Source: VBAS01 sp963773465
GTDB taxonomy: Bacteria > Bacteroidota > Bacteroidia > Chitinophagales > Chitinophagaceae
Assembly (NCBI GenBank): GCA_963773465.1
Contig: CAVZBF010000001.1
Location: forward strand, 1,674,001 to 1,738,000
Direction: 5' to 3'
DNA length: 64,000 nucleotides
Shown here: one piece after another, positions 56,104 to 64,000 of the stretch
How positions within the stretch are numbered: position 1 is the first letter of the stretch
How the letters are laid out: each line of letters starts with the position of its first letter
Notes under the pieces: generated by a model
The model's input: the letters and a program-made list of their open reading frames with translations, nothing else
What the model was told of the DNA's origin: nothing
The model's database searches: none
Program-made: the position numbers and the translations under genes

Positions 56104-57112
56104 ATGAAACCCATTGAGGATATATTTCCGCTTTTACATGAGGCAAAAAGAATAGTAATAGTCCCGCATCAGAAGCCGGATGCAGATGCAATGGGTGCCT
56201 CGCTTGCACTTTCACATTTTTTAAAACAGTTTGGTCATACTATTACTATTATTTCGCCCAGCAACTGGGCCAGTTGGCTTAACTGGATGCCGGGTTGTAA
56301 CCAGGTTATCGATTATGATATGTTCAAAGAGAAAGCGGAAAAGATACTGGATGAAGCACAATGGGTTTTTTGCCTTGACTTTAATGCTGTTCACCGTACG
56401 AGAAATATGGCGGCAAAGCTTGAGCAGCTTACCTGCCCTAAAATCTTAATTGACCATCACCAACAGCCCGATGAAAAAACCTTTGAATGGGGGATAAGCA
56501 ATACAGCAAAGTCAAGCACCTGCGAGATGATCTATGATATTATTTATGCATCCGGTCACCAGTGATAAGTTTACAAAAGAAATGATGGATTGTATTTATG
56601 CCGGCGTGGTAGCAGATACCGGCTCCTTTCGGTTTTCGTCCACAACACCCGCTGTACATAAACTTGTAGCTGACCTGATGGAAAGAGGTCTTGAACATAT
56701 GCACGTGCACAATGAACTTTTTGATAATTTTTTGGAGAACAGGATGCGTTTTATCGGCCATGTATTGCTGAACAGGATGGAAGTTTATTATGAATACAAT
56801 ACTGTTTTAATTGCTATTCCAAAGTCTGATTTGCTGAAATACCAGATGAGAACCGGCGATACGGAAGGGCTTGTAAATTATCCGCAAAGCATTAAAGGCA
56901 TTAAACTTGTTGCAATAGTAATTGACAGGGATGAAGAACGGAAATGGAGTTTCCGCAGCAAAGGCGATTTTGATTGCAATACTTTTGCACGGAAATATTT
57001 TGAAGGTGGCGGGCATTTTAATGCATCAGGTGGCCGCAGCTCTTTATCACTTGATGAAACAGTAAAGAATTTTCATATAGCAATGAAAGAGAACATACAT
57101 TTACTTCAATAA
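56104..57112 (+). CDS. nrnA: DHH-family phosphoesterase (NrnA-type oligoribonuclease/pAp phosphatase), one frameshift
   Basis: About 335 residues from MKPIEDIFPLLHEAKRIVIV. Motifs: HQKPDADAMGASLAL (DHH motif I), CLDFNAVHR (II), ILIDHHQQ (III, DHH), VADTGSFRFS (IV) and the DHHA1 motif GGGHFNASGG near the end. One inserted base near 56561 breaks the frame between GYASGH and SDKFTKEMM. The enzyme degrades short RNA oligonucleotides and 3'-phosphoadenosine 5'-phosphate in the cytoplasm. It precedes an FKBP lipoprotein gene by 9 bp. Confidence 0.9.
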
Positions 57113-57121
57113 TAAAATACA

Positions 57122-58111
57122 ATGAAAGCACAAATTAGAATGGTTATCGCTGTGGTGTTTACCTTGTTCATGGTTTCATGCGGCGCTGATTACAAAAAAA
57201 CAAAAAGCGGCCTGGTATATAAGATCATTCCGGGTGGCAGCAAAGATTCAGTAGCTAATGAAAGAAACGTTATAAAGTTTCATTTTACCAGGAAATTGAA
57301 TGATTCGCTTCTTTACAGCACTTATGATAAACTGCCTGCTTACCAAATATGGACCAATGATCCCCAGATTTCCTATAGTCCATTGGAAGTTTTGTTTATG
57401 ATGAAAAAAGGCGACAGTGCAACTGTTGTTGAAGTCGTTGATACGTTATTAAAAAAAGGCTTGCAGGCGCAAATACCTTATGCAAAAAAAGGAGATCGTA
57501 TAAAAACATATATTAAGGTTCTTGAAATTTTCAGAGCCGACAGCCTTGTGGAAGCAGATTATAAAGCCGAAGTAGAAAAAGACAAACCCCGCCAGGAACA
57601 AGCAATGAAAGATGCGCAGGCTAAAGAGCTTGAAGAGCTGAAAAAGTCAGGTGAGCTTGACAAAGAAGAAAAAGAAATACAAGCTTATCTCCAGGCAAAA
57701 AATATATCGGCCATAAAAGCGCCGGGCGGTACTTATGTTTTAGTTAAAGAAAAAGGAACCGGCGCGCCGGCAACAAATGGAAAATTTATTACTGTTAAAT
57801 ACGCCGGAAGAATTTTAGCAACTGATACTTTGTTTGAATCAAGCCAGTATATATTCGAATTAGGACACGGGAATGCTATCAGGGGATGGCATGATGGAAT
57901 TGCGCTGTTCAATGAAGGTGGTAAAGGAACATTATATGTACCGGGCTATCTCGCTTATGGAAAAGGCCCTGGACCTGGCGGCAATCCTTATGAATCATTA
58001 ATATTTGATATCGAAATTTTAAATGTCAGCAATTCGCAGATGGAAGCTTATGCGGAGAAAAGGGCTGCTGATTCACTTGCTGCAACAAAAAACCCTGTAA
58101 GAAGTAAATAA
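57122..58111 (+). CDS. FKBP-type peptidyl-prolyl isomerase lipoprotein
   Basis: A 329-residue lipoprotein (lipobox FMVSCGADY) with two FKBP domains separated by a charged helix. The first (residues about 30-145, with NVIKFHFTRKLNDSLLYSTY) is divergent. The helical EKDKPRQEQAMKDAQAKELEELK segment links to the second, canonical one (about 205-310, with KFITVKYAGRIL, FELGHGNAIRGWHDGIALFNEGGKG and YVPGYLAYG). It should speed proline isomerisation in the periplasm. Convergent with folP across paired hairpins. Confidence 0.9.
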   Translation: MKAQIRMVIAVVFTLFMVSCGADYKKTKSGLVYKIIPGGSKDSVANERNVIKFHFTRKLNDSLLYSTYDKLPAYQIWTNDPQISYSPLEVLFMMKKGDSATVVEVVDTLLKKGLQAQIPYAKKGDRIKTYIKVLEIFRADSLVEADYKAEVEKDKPRQEQAMKDAQAKELEELKKSGELDKEEKEIQAYLQAKNISAIKAPGGTYVLVKEKGTGAPATNGKFITVKYAGRILATDTLFESSQYIFELGHGNAIRGWHDGIALFNEGGKGTLYVPGYLAYGKGPGPGGNPYESLIFDIEILNVSNSQMEAYAEKRAADSLAATKNPVRSK

Positions 58112-58130
58112 TAAACTCAACGTTTTGAGT

Positions 58131-58163
58131 AAACCTCTTTTCATTTATGAGAAGAGGTTTTTT
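58131..58163 (+). terminator. Bidirectional terminator between the FKBP gene and folP
   Basis: AAACCTCTT at 58131-58139 pairs with AAGAGGTTT at 58152-58160, followed by T. It overlaps the convergent folP 3' end by 2 bp. Confidence 0.8.
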
Positions 58164-58989
58164 ATTTATTCATCGCTGAAAAAAGAGTAACTGCTTCTCT
58201 TGCTTCTTTTACATCATGAACCCTGAGAATGGATGCGCCGTTCATTAAGGCAATTGTGTTGAGCACCGTTGTGCCATTCAACGCTTCATCGGCATTTATA
58301 CCAAGTGTTTTATAGATCGTGGATTTCCGGGAAACGCCAACCATGAGCGGCCTGTCAGGAATTTTAAATACAGAAAGATTTTTTAACAGCTCAAAATTGT
58401 GATCGATCGTTTTACCAAATCCAAATCCCGGATCGATAATTACATCGCCAATACCGGCGTTTTTTAATTCATTTGCTTTTGCAATAAAAAAATCAAGCAC
58501 TTCACGGGTTACATTTTCATAACTGGCATTTTGCTGCATTGTTTGTGGTGTGCCGTTCATATGCATTAGAATGTACGGCACTTTTAAAGTGCTGACTGTC
58601 TCAATCATTTTATCATCCATGCTGCCGGCACTTATATCATTTATAATACAAGCGCCGGTATTAACAGCCGCTGCTGCAACTTTTGAATAAAATGAATCAA
58701 TGGATATATATGCTTTGGGAAATTTTTCAAGAATAATCTTTATTGCAGGAACCACTCTTTTTATTTCTTCTTCGGCAGAAATTAATTCACTGCCAGGTCT
58801 TGTGCTTTGTCCGCCAATATCAATTATATCCGCGCCATCAGCCAGCATTTTTTCCGCTTGTGCCAGTATTTCATCAATTCCATGGAAACGGCTGCCACCA
58901 TAAAACGAATCAGGTGTTGCGTTGATGATTCCCATCACCAGTGGTTTATCTATTACAAGAAGCCGTCCTTTGCAATTCAATGTAAACAT
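58162..58989 (-). CDS. folP: Dihydropteroate synthase
   Basis: A 275-residue folate-pathway enzyme joining 4-aminobenzoate to the pterin diphosphate. Conserved segments: GIINATPDSFYGGSR near the start, DIGGQSTRPGS, NDISAG, DPGFGFGKT and GVSRKSTIYKT near residue 220. Frame and length are intact. This enzyme is the target of sulfonamides. No resistance change can be read with confidence. Convergent with the FKBP gene; a pile-up of palindromes lies in its upstream region. Confidence 0.95.
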   Translation of the reverse strand: MFTLNCKGRLLVIDKPLVMGIINATPDSFYGGSRFHGIDEILAQAEKMLADGADIIDIGGQSTRPGSELISAEEEIKRVVPAIKIILEKFPKAYISIDSFYSKVAAAAVNTGACIINDISAGSMDDKMIETVSTLKVPYILMHMNGTPQTMQQNASYENVTREVLDFFIAKANELKNAGIGDVIIDPGFGFGKTIDHNFELLKNLSVFKIPDRPLMVGVSRKSTIYKTLGINADEALNGTTVLNTIALMNGASILRVHDVKEAREAVTLFSAMNK

Positions 58990-59034
58990 TCGCCTATTGT
59001 TCGTTATTTTTGGCGATAAAGATAGTGAATGGTG

Positions 59035-59052
59035 TCCCGATAGCTATCGGGA
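59035..59052. repeat. Interspersed palindrome TCCCGATAGCTATCGGGA between folP and the BT_3928-type gene
   Basis: Perfect 18-bp copy identical to that at 36929-36946. Confidence 0.9.
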
Positions 59053-59068
59053 GGTGAATGGTGCGTAG

Positions 59069-59131
59069 AGACAAGGCATGCCTTGTCTGTACAACGGTAA
59101 GAAGCCAGTAGACAAAAGGCATGCCTTGTCT
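59069..59131. repeat. Two palindromes containing GGCATGCC, tandem
   Basis: Copy 1 at 59069-59088 is a perfect 20-bp palindrome (AGACAAGGCATGCCTTGTCT). Copy 2 at 59110-59131 has the same arms with two extra A in the left arm. Confidence 0.85.
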
Positions 59132-59153
59132 GTAGGTTTAAGAATTAAACACT

Positions 59154-59181
59154 GAATATTGATCATTGATCATTGAACATT
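59154..59181. repeat. Four-unit 7-bp-period repeat
   Basis: Units of the type GATCATT, GAACATT keep strict 7-bp spacing just before the next gene. Confidence 0.75.
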
Positions 59182-59193
59182 TATTTTTAAGAA

Positions 59194-60391
59194 ATGAAAG
59201 TTACTATTAACATCATCAGAATTTTTGTCGGATTACTTTTCATCTTTTCGGGACTTGTAAAAGCAAATGATCCGCTTGGTACTGCATACAAGATGGAGGA
59301 ATATTTTGAAGTATGGGGTGGTGATCTTGAATCCAGCAGTTTTTTTCTGAAAACTGCGCTATTGAACCTGTTTCATTTTCTGAACGGCCATACTTTATTT
59401 CTTTCAATAACGATGAATGCGTTTGAGATCATTGCAGGTGCAGCATTGCTCCTTGGCTGGAGAATGAAATTATTTAGCTGGTTGTTATTGTTACTAATGA
59501 TATTCTTTACGATCCTTACCGGCTATACATATAAAACCGGACAACCTACTAATTGCGGTTGCTTTGGAGATTGTATAAAAATTACTCCGGAGTATTCATT
59601 TTATAAAGACCTGTTGCTTTCAGCATTAATTCTCGTTATTCTTTTTGCAAGAAAACATATACGACCACTTTTCTCTCCGCGGGTCAATACGGGCTTAATG
59701 TTTTTAGTAACGCTTTTCAGCTTTGGCTTGCAATGGTATTCATTAAGATATTTGCCACCGGTAGATTGTTTGCCATTTAAAAAAGGAAATAGCATACCGG
59801 AGAAAATGAAATTGCCTGCTGATGCAGTTGCCGATAGTATTGTAATGACATTTGTTTACGAAAAGCAAGGACAAAAAGTTGAGTTTACCGCTGATAAATT
59901 CCCTGCATGATTTTAATGATTCGCTGTATAAATTCGTTAATCGTTATGATAAGGTTGTGAGAAAAGGCAGGAACAATGAACCGCCGATCAAAGGATTTTC
60001 ATTGACAGGCCCAAAAATTGTCGATTCCACCGGTGTCGAAACGATCGGTGATTCAACCGGGATTATTTTATCACAACCTAAATCTCTTTTGTTATTTAAT
60101 ACTGACTTGCCAGGTAAAGATCCTGCATGGAAAAATGAGCTTCTTGCTGTGTACGAAGAAGCAAATAAAAAAGGAATACCTTTTTATTTTGTATCGAATA
60201 ACCGGGATTCAGCGATCAAAGTGTATTCGCAAATGGGTATAAAAAATATTAATGTGCTGTCTTGTGATTTCACAGCGATTCGCACCGCAGCAAGATCCAA
60301 TCCAACACTTTATTTATTGAACAATGGAATTGTAAAAGAGAAATGGAGCTATGCTAATTTCGATGAAGCAAAGAAGGCGATAGAGAAATAA
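59194..60391 (+). CDS. BT_3928-type DoxX-like membrane protein, one frameshift
   Basis: About 398 residues after one inserted base near 59899 is removed. The N-terminal half is a four-helix DoxX/MauE-like domain (IIRIFVGLLFIFSGLVKAND; GYTYKTGQPTNCGCFGDCIKI with paired Cys). The C-terminal half, read in another frame (FNDSLYKFVNRYDK and SLLLFNTDLPGKDP), is a thioredoxin-like periplasmic domain. The layout matches the BT_3928 family of Bacteroidota. Possible disulfide or redox role, with the CGCFGDC cluster as the likely site. Confidence 0.82.
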
Positions 60392-60404
60392 TAGTTTTGA
60401 GCTC

Positions 60405-60446
60405 AGTTAGTGGTTACCAGTTACCGGTAACCCGTAACTGGTAACT
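60405..60446. repeat. Six-unit palindromic 7-bp-period repeat
   Basis: Three units of the type GGTTACC are followed by three of the type GGTAACC, near-complementary, giving a hairpin between two genes. Confidence 0.85.
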
Positions 60447-60468
60447 AACATTATAACCAACAAATCTC

Positions 60469-61517
60469 TTGCTAAGCTTTATCTTCAAAAAACTTCTTTA
60501 CGGTCTGCTTGTATTAGCAGGTGTAGTTATTCTTGTCTTTTTTCTTTTCCAGGGTTTTGGTGATCCTTCACGATTGATAATGGGACAAACCGGTGATGCT
60601 GCCACACAAGCCAACATTCGCAAAGAACTTTATCTCGATCAGCCTAAATGGAAACAATTTTTATATTATGTAAATGATGTTTCACCAATTTCTTTTCATT
60701 CAGCGGAAGAAATAAAAGATAAAAAGCTAAAAGGAATTTTTCTTGGGAAAAAAACGAAGGCTGGAATAAAAATTCCCTATCTCCGCAAATCTTATCAAAC
60801 TAAAAAAGAAGTAGGAAGTGTATTGACGGAAGCTTTGCCCGGAACACTGATACTTGCATTTGCTGCCATGTTGATCGCGGTTGTGATCGGTATACCATTG
60901 GGTGTAGTTGCCGCCGTAAAAAAAGGAACCTGGCTGGATACATCTTCAGTTTTTGCAAGTATTGTTGGCATTTCTGCGCCGTCATTTTTTATGGGGATAG
61001 TCATTGCTTATATTTTCGGTTTTGTATTGTCAGATTGGACAGGGCTTCATATCAATGGAAATTGGTTTGATGTGGATGAAGTAACCGGAGAAAGAAAATG
61101 GACACTGCAAAATCTATTTTGCCGGCATTTACTCTTGGGATCCGGCCATTGGCAATCATCACACAACTTACCCGCAGCGCCATGCTTGATGTATTGAGCC
61201 AGGATTATATCCGTACCGCTTATGCAAAAGGGTTGGGTAAGATGAAAGTGATTTGGAAACATGCTCTTCGAAATGCTTTAAACCCAGTGATTACTGCTGT
61301 TACCGGTTGGTTTGCCGAATTGCTCGCAGGAGCTTTTTTTGTGGAATATATTTTTGGATGGAAGGGAATTGGTAAAGTAACTGTAGATGCGCTGGAGAAA
61401 CTGGATTTTCCTGTCGTGATGGGTTCCGTGCTGATTTCGGCTACATTTTTTATCGTTATAAATATACTTGCGGATATTTTATATGGAGTAGTGGATCCGA
61501 GAGTTCGTGTTCAATAA
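60469..61517 (+). CDS. DppB-type peptide/nickel ABC transporter permease, one frameshift
   Basis: Inner-membrane permease of an oligopeptide, dipeptide or nickel ABC importer, about 349 residues. An N-terminal helix precedes a large loop (residues about 35-110); the transport domain follows with PGTLILAFAAMLIAVVIGIPLG and, past a frame change near 61118, the conserved QDYIRTAYAKGLGKMKVIWKHALRNALNPV coupling helix. The apparent start is TTG at 60469. No partner permease, ATPase or binding protein is in the window, so specificity is open. Confidence 0.87.
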
Positions 61518-61720
61518 AAATGACTTTTATCAAACTTTACAATTTAGTTACACAACTTTTTTATTTGATTCATTTCTGAGCATGAAATTTGCGACACGTG
61601 AGGCGGACTTTTTTTACACATAAGTCAGTAACTGGCTTTTTACTTATTATTTATTCGTAAATTGAAAAAGGCATTAACCTTGTAGTCTGAACGATTACTA
61701 AACCTATTAAACCTGTGCGT

Positions 61721-62164
61721 ATGGAAAAGATAACTTCAATTCTTGCCAAAAAGGAGCCGCACTTTTTCACCGTGTCTCCTGGTTCTTCGGCCGACGCAGC
61801 TCTTAGTCGCATGTGTCATGAAAATGTGGAATACCTCATCGTGATGGAAGATGAAAAATATGTTGGGCTACTGACGGAGCATGATATTACAAGCAAGGCT
61901 GTGATAACTAATAAACAACTTACAAAAACAAAAGTGCGAGACATAATGAATAACAGGTTGCCGGCTGCTACCACTGATGATACAGTGGAAAGATGCATGC
62001 AACTGATGCGGCAGCACCATGTTCGCTATTTACCCGTTTTTGAAATCCATTCTTTCCGTGGTATTGTATCAACAGAGGATATTATTGAAGAAGCCGTAAA
62101 TAACCGGATGGAAATTTTTGATACAGTAGTGAGGAGAGACAGCCGCTTTGGCGTGCTTACTTAA
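61721..62164 (+). CDS. Stand-alone two-CBS-domain protein
   Basis: A 147-residue protein that is little more than a CBS pair (Bateman module): TVSPGSSADAALSRMCHENVEYLIV and YVGLLTEHDIT in the first, RLPAATTDDTVERCMQLMRQHHVRYLPV and FRGIVSTEDIIEE in the second. Such modules bind adenosine nucleotides and regulate other proteins. I start at the ATG at 61721 rather than the GTG at 61715. Convergent with DUF721, overlapping by 8 bp. Confidence 0.9.
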   Translation: MEKITSILAKKEPHFFTVSPGSSADAALSRMCHENVEYLIVMEDEKYVGLLTEHDITSKAVITNKQLTKTKVRDIMNNRLPAATTDDTVERCMQLMRQHHVRYLPVFEIHSFRGIVSTEDIIEEAVNNRMEIFDTVVRRDSRFGVLT

Positions 62165-62438
62165 TTATTATTTCTTTGATCAAATTTTTACCTAAAGCTT
62201 CGTTCACACGAAGCTTTATTTTTTCTTTTTGAAAGATCAGCTCTTGTTTTAGCGGCCCGACATGCGTGGTAATAAAAAGTGTATCGTTGATGATCCTGAT
62301 CTCCTCCGTATATTTTGCAATTGTTTTTCCCATGATCTCTTCCCACATATCTTCAATTTGCAAAGCCTGTATCGATCCTTTAATGCGGCTTTGCTCGAGA
62401 AATTTTTGAATAGCATCAGCGATTGAATATTCACCCAT
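62157..62438 (-). CDS. DUF721 (DciA-like) family protein
   Basis: A 93-residue protein: MGEYSIADAIQKFLEQSRIKGS, IEDMWEEIMGKTIAKYTEEIRII, then FITTHVGPLKQELIFQKEKIKLRVNEAL. DUF721 proteins include the replicative-helicase operator DciA, and this family member lies downstream of recF on the same strand, a common arrangement in Bacteroidota. Probable role in DNA replication, although this short form is unproven. Two heptad repeats lie between it and recF. Confidence 0.85.
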   Translation of the reverse strand: MGEYSIADAIQKFLEQSRIKGSIQALQIEDMWEEIMGKTIAKYTEEIRIINDTLFITTHVGPLKQELIFQKEKIKLRVNEALGKNLIKEIIIK

Positions 62439-62489
62439 GTTGCAAAGTTAAATGTGTTCTGTGTAAAAGCAGTCTTGTATAAATTATTA

Positions 62490-62531
62490 ATTACTGATTA
62501 TTGATTATTGAACTTTGAACATTCAAAATTC
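62490..62531. repeat. Six-unit 7-bp-period repeat
   Basis: Units of the type TTATTGA, then ACATTCA keep strict 7-bp spacing between recF and DUF721. Confidence 0.75.
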
Positions 62532-62553
62532 ATAGGCCCCAATCCGTTGAACG

Positions 62554-62574
62554 AAATAATTAATAATTAATAAT
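62554..62574. repeat. Three-unit AATAATT repeat at the recF 3' end
   Basis: Three perfect consecutive AATAATT units; the last overlaps the recF stop codon. Related to the AT-rich palindrome at 111-140. Confidence 0.75.
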
Positions 62575-63655
62575 TATTTCAAACTGATCAATTGATAGCT
62601 TAATTTCAAAACATCCAAATGCTGCACCAACCTTTCCTGGTTTGTATCTGTTATAAAAACCTGCCCGTTATTTTCAATGCAAACACGGTGCAGTAAATTG
62701 GCGATTCGGTCTTCGTCTAATTTTTCAAAAACATCATCAAGCAACAGGAGGGGGGCAAAGCCTTTGTTTTCTTTCAGCACATCCATTTCTGCAAGCTTAA
62801 GTGCAAAGAGTAAACTTTTCCGCTGACCCTGTGAAGCTATATTTTTAAACAACTGTCCTGTCAAATTAAAAACAAGATCATCGCGATGAATGCCGCCCGT
62901 GGTTCTTTGTGCGGCTATATCTCTTTGCCTGTTCAGATGCAGTAACTCGGGAAATGAGCATTGATTCAATTCGCTTTGATAGTGGAGTTCTGTTTCCTCT
63001 TCCTGTTTTGCTATTGCTGAATAAAGTTTTTTTACCGTTGGTAAAAATGAAATAAGAAAATGTTTACGCTTTTCAAAAATATAACTGCCGGGTTTTACTA
63101 ATTGTTCATCCAGCACATCAAGCAATGAAAGGTCTTTATTTCCTGTTTCATAAAAGCTTTTCAACAATGAATTTCGCTGGAGCAGGATCTTATTGTAATT
63201 GATCAGGTGCTGCAGGTAATCTTTATCAATTTGAGAAAGAACGCATCGAGAAAACGTCGTCTTTCTTCGCTGCCATCGGTTATGATCTGTATATCATCCG
63301 GAGCAATAACAACACACGGGTACCGGCCGATATGTTCAGAAAATTTTTCATAGCCTGAATCATTTACTAAAAATTCTTTCTTACCCGTTTCCCGAAGTAT
63401 GCAAATTGCTTTTTCTGTTTTATCATTTACTTCCAGCTCGCCATCCACACGAAAGCCCTGCTGCCCATTCTGAATGTTTAAAGTATCCCTGGTAAAATAA
63501 CTTTTGGTAAAACAGAGATAGTGGATCGCATCAAGCAGGTTGGTTTTTCCAACACCATTATTGCCGCAAATGCCAACTATCCGTTCATTGAACCGGAATG
63601 AACGGGTACTGTAGTTTTTGAATTGGGTTAATGATATGGAATGGAGCTGTAACAA
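62574..63655 (-). CDS. recF: DNA replication and repair protein RecF, one frameshift
   Basis: SMC-like ATPase that loads RecA at gapped DNA, about 360 residues. The N-terminal half has MLQLHSISLTQFKNYSTRSF and Walker A GNNGVGKTNLLDA; the C-terminal half has RTTGGIHRDDL, signature SQGQRKSLLFALKLAE and Walker B LLLLDDVFEKLD. A frame change near 63235 (one base lost or two gained, at FFL) interrupts the SQIDKDYLQHLINYN helix. Palindromes and repeats crowd its upstream region. Confidence 0.93.
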
Positions 63656-63695
63656 TTGTGCAATATTAGTTTTAAGTTTTGAGTTGCAGATAGGA

Positions 63696-63776
63696 ACACG
63701 GATGACACGGATTGAATGGATCTACACGGATTTTTGGTTGGTCAACAAAATCCGTTTTATCCGTGCCATCCGTGTG
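63696..63776. repeat. Inverted CACGGAT/ATCCGTG repeats with 9-bp period
   Basis: Units of the type ACACGGATG, ACACGGATT at 63696-63731 face complementary units such as ATCCGTG at 63749-63776. Confidence 0.85.
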
Positions 63777-63793
63777 CTATAAAAGCTGGATAG

Positions 63794-63811
63794 ACCCGAT
63801 GACTATCGGGT
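63794..63811. repeat. Imperfect interspersed palindrome
   Basis: ACCCGAT and ATCGGGT arms around GACT; a variant of the CCGATAGCTATCGG family. Confidence 0.8.
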
Positions 63812-63825
63812 TGATGCCGTACAAG

Positions 63826-63843
63826 AGCCGATAGCTATCGGCT
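63826..63843. repeat. Interspersed palindrome AGCCGATAGCTATCGGCT
   Basis: Perfect 18-bp palindrome with the 14-bp family core. Confidence 0.9.
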
Positions 63844-63861
63844 GCGACCCTTCGAGAAGCT

Positions 63862-63878
63862 TCCCGATTAAATCGGGA
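63862..63878. repeat. Variant palindrome TCCCGATTAAATCGGGA
   Basis: Perfect arms around a central A, with TTAAA replacing the usual AGCT core. Confidence 0.8.
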
Positions 63879-64000
63879 CAACGCAATTGCTCAATGATGA
63901 AAGGGACGATGAACGGAGCGTCGCAAGGGACGCTAAATCAGGGCTGGAAAGCCGGGCAAATCACTAAAAATCAAATATAAAATTTGGCTCATTTGCCTTA

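Larger units (their letters stand above)
63656..64000. other. Gene-free repeat-rich stretch at the window end
   Basis: No gene is visible upstream of recF. The stretch contains inverted CACGGAT repeats, three palindromes and short unrelated sequence that continues past the window edge. Confidence 0.75.

Noticed and set aside
62574..63655. Origin of replication directly at recF
   Set aside because: No dnaA, dnaN or recognisable DnaA-box cluster is in the window; palindromes alone do not define an origin.
1..64000. CRISPR arrays, rRNA or tRNA genes
   Set aside because: No direct repeats with regular 30-40 bp spacers and no recognisable rRNA or tRNA cloverleaf were found by eye; the tandem repeats present have a 7-bp period and no spacers.

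Overview
This window looks like a chromosome segment from a Bacteroidota bacterium, most likely of the Chitinophagaceae or a close relative. The reasons are a T9SS type A sorting-domain protein, a GLPGLI protein paired with an OMP_b-brl_3-type outer-membrane barrel, DUF3857/transglutaminase proteins, a BT_3928-type membrane protein, paired DUF6089 barrels, fucose/glucose (FHS) sugar permeases, TAnnTTTG-type -7 promoter boxes and moderate-to-low GC. The family-level placement is inference.

Layout. Positions 169-16327 are a glycogen and alpha-glucan locus: ROK sugar kinase, two divergent FHS permeases, glgA, glgC, an SLC45-type maltose/maltodextrin permease, a secreted GH13 cyclomaltodextrinase/neopullulanase, a GLPGLI plus outer-membrane barrel pair, and glgB. 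A two-CBM20 4-alpha-glucanotransferase (malQ) lies at 38109-40828. Together these cover uptake and debranching of maltodextrins, glucose phosphorylation, and glycogen synthesis and branching. Positions 16446-30485 hold a TPR protein, an IS110-family element with a candidate bridge RNA, argS, gtrA, DUF3089, DUF4403 and T9SS cargo genes, an AraC-led operon with two VOC proteins, and small membrane or lipoprotein genes. dnaK follows.

Positions 32641-37140 form an AT-rich accessory island. It holds a fusion of an Mrr-like nuclease with an ImmA/IrrE metallopeptidase, a truncated DUF6941 copy, a toxin-antitoxin pair and a SnoaL-like lipoprotein bracketed by same-orientation imperfect hairpin elements, and a second toxin-antitoxin pair coupled to an intact DUF6941 gene. 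A highly signalled 76-residue protein gene ends the island. The rest (38109-63655) is core-like: malQ, dipeptide epimerase, DUF6089 barrels, ubiD, three DUF3857/transglutaminase proteins (two without catalytic residues), TraB/GumN, ndk, nrnA, an FKBP lipoprotein, folP, a BT_3928-type protein, a dipeptide-type permease, a CBS protein, DUF721 and recF.

Two genome-wide patterns stand out. First, short degenerate tandem repeats with a strict 7-bp period occur at more than a dozen loci. Each locus has its own heptamer word, they are often arranged as inverted pairs, and at least two lie inside essential or conserved genes (argS, ubiD). Second, an 18-bp palindrome with core CCGATAGCTATCGG is interspersed in coding and non-coding DNA. 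Separately, about fifteen conserved genes are broken by roughly forty indels. By hand count these are overwhelmingly single-base insertions and they are clustered. The likeliest explanation is consensus error, so I annotate the affected genes as single genes with frameshifts rather than as pseudogenes.
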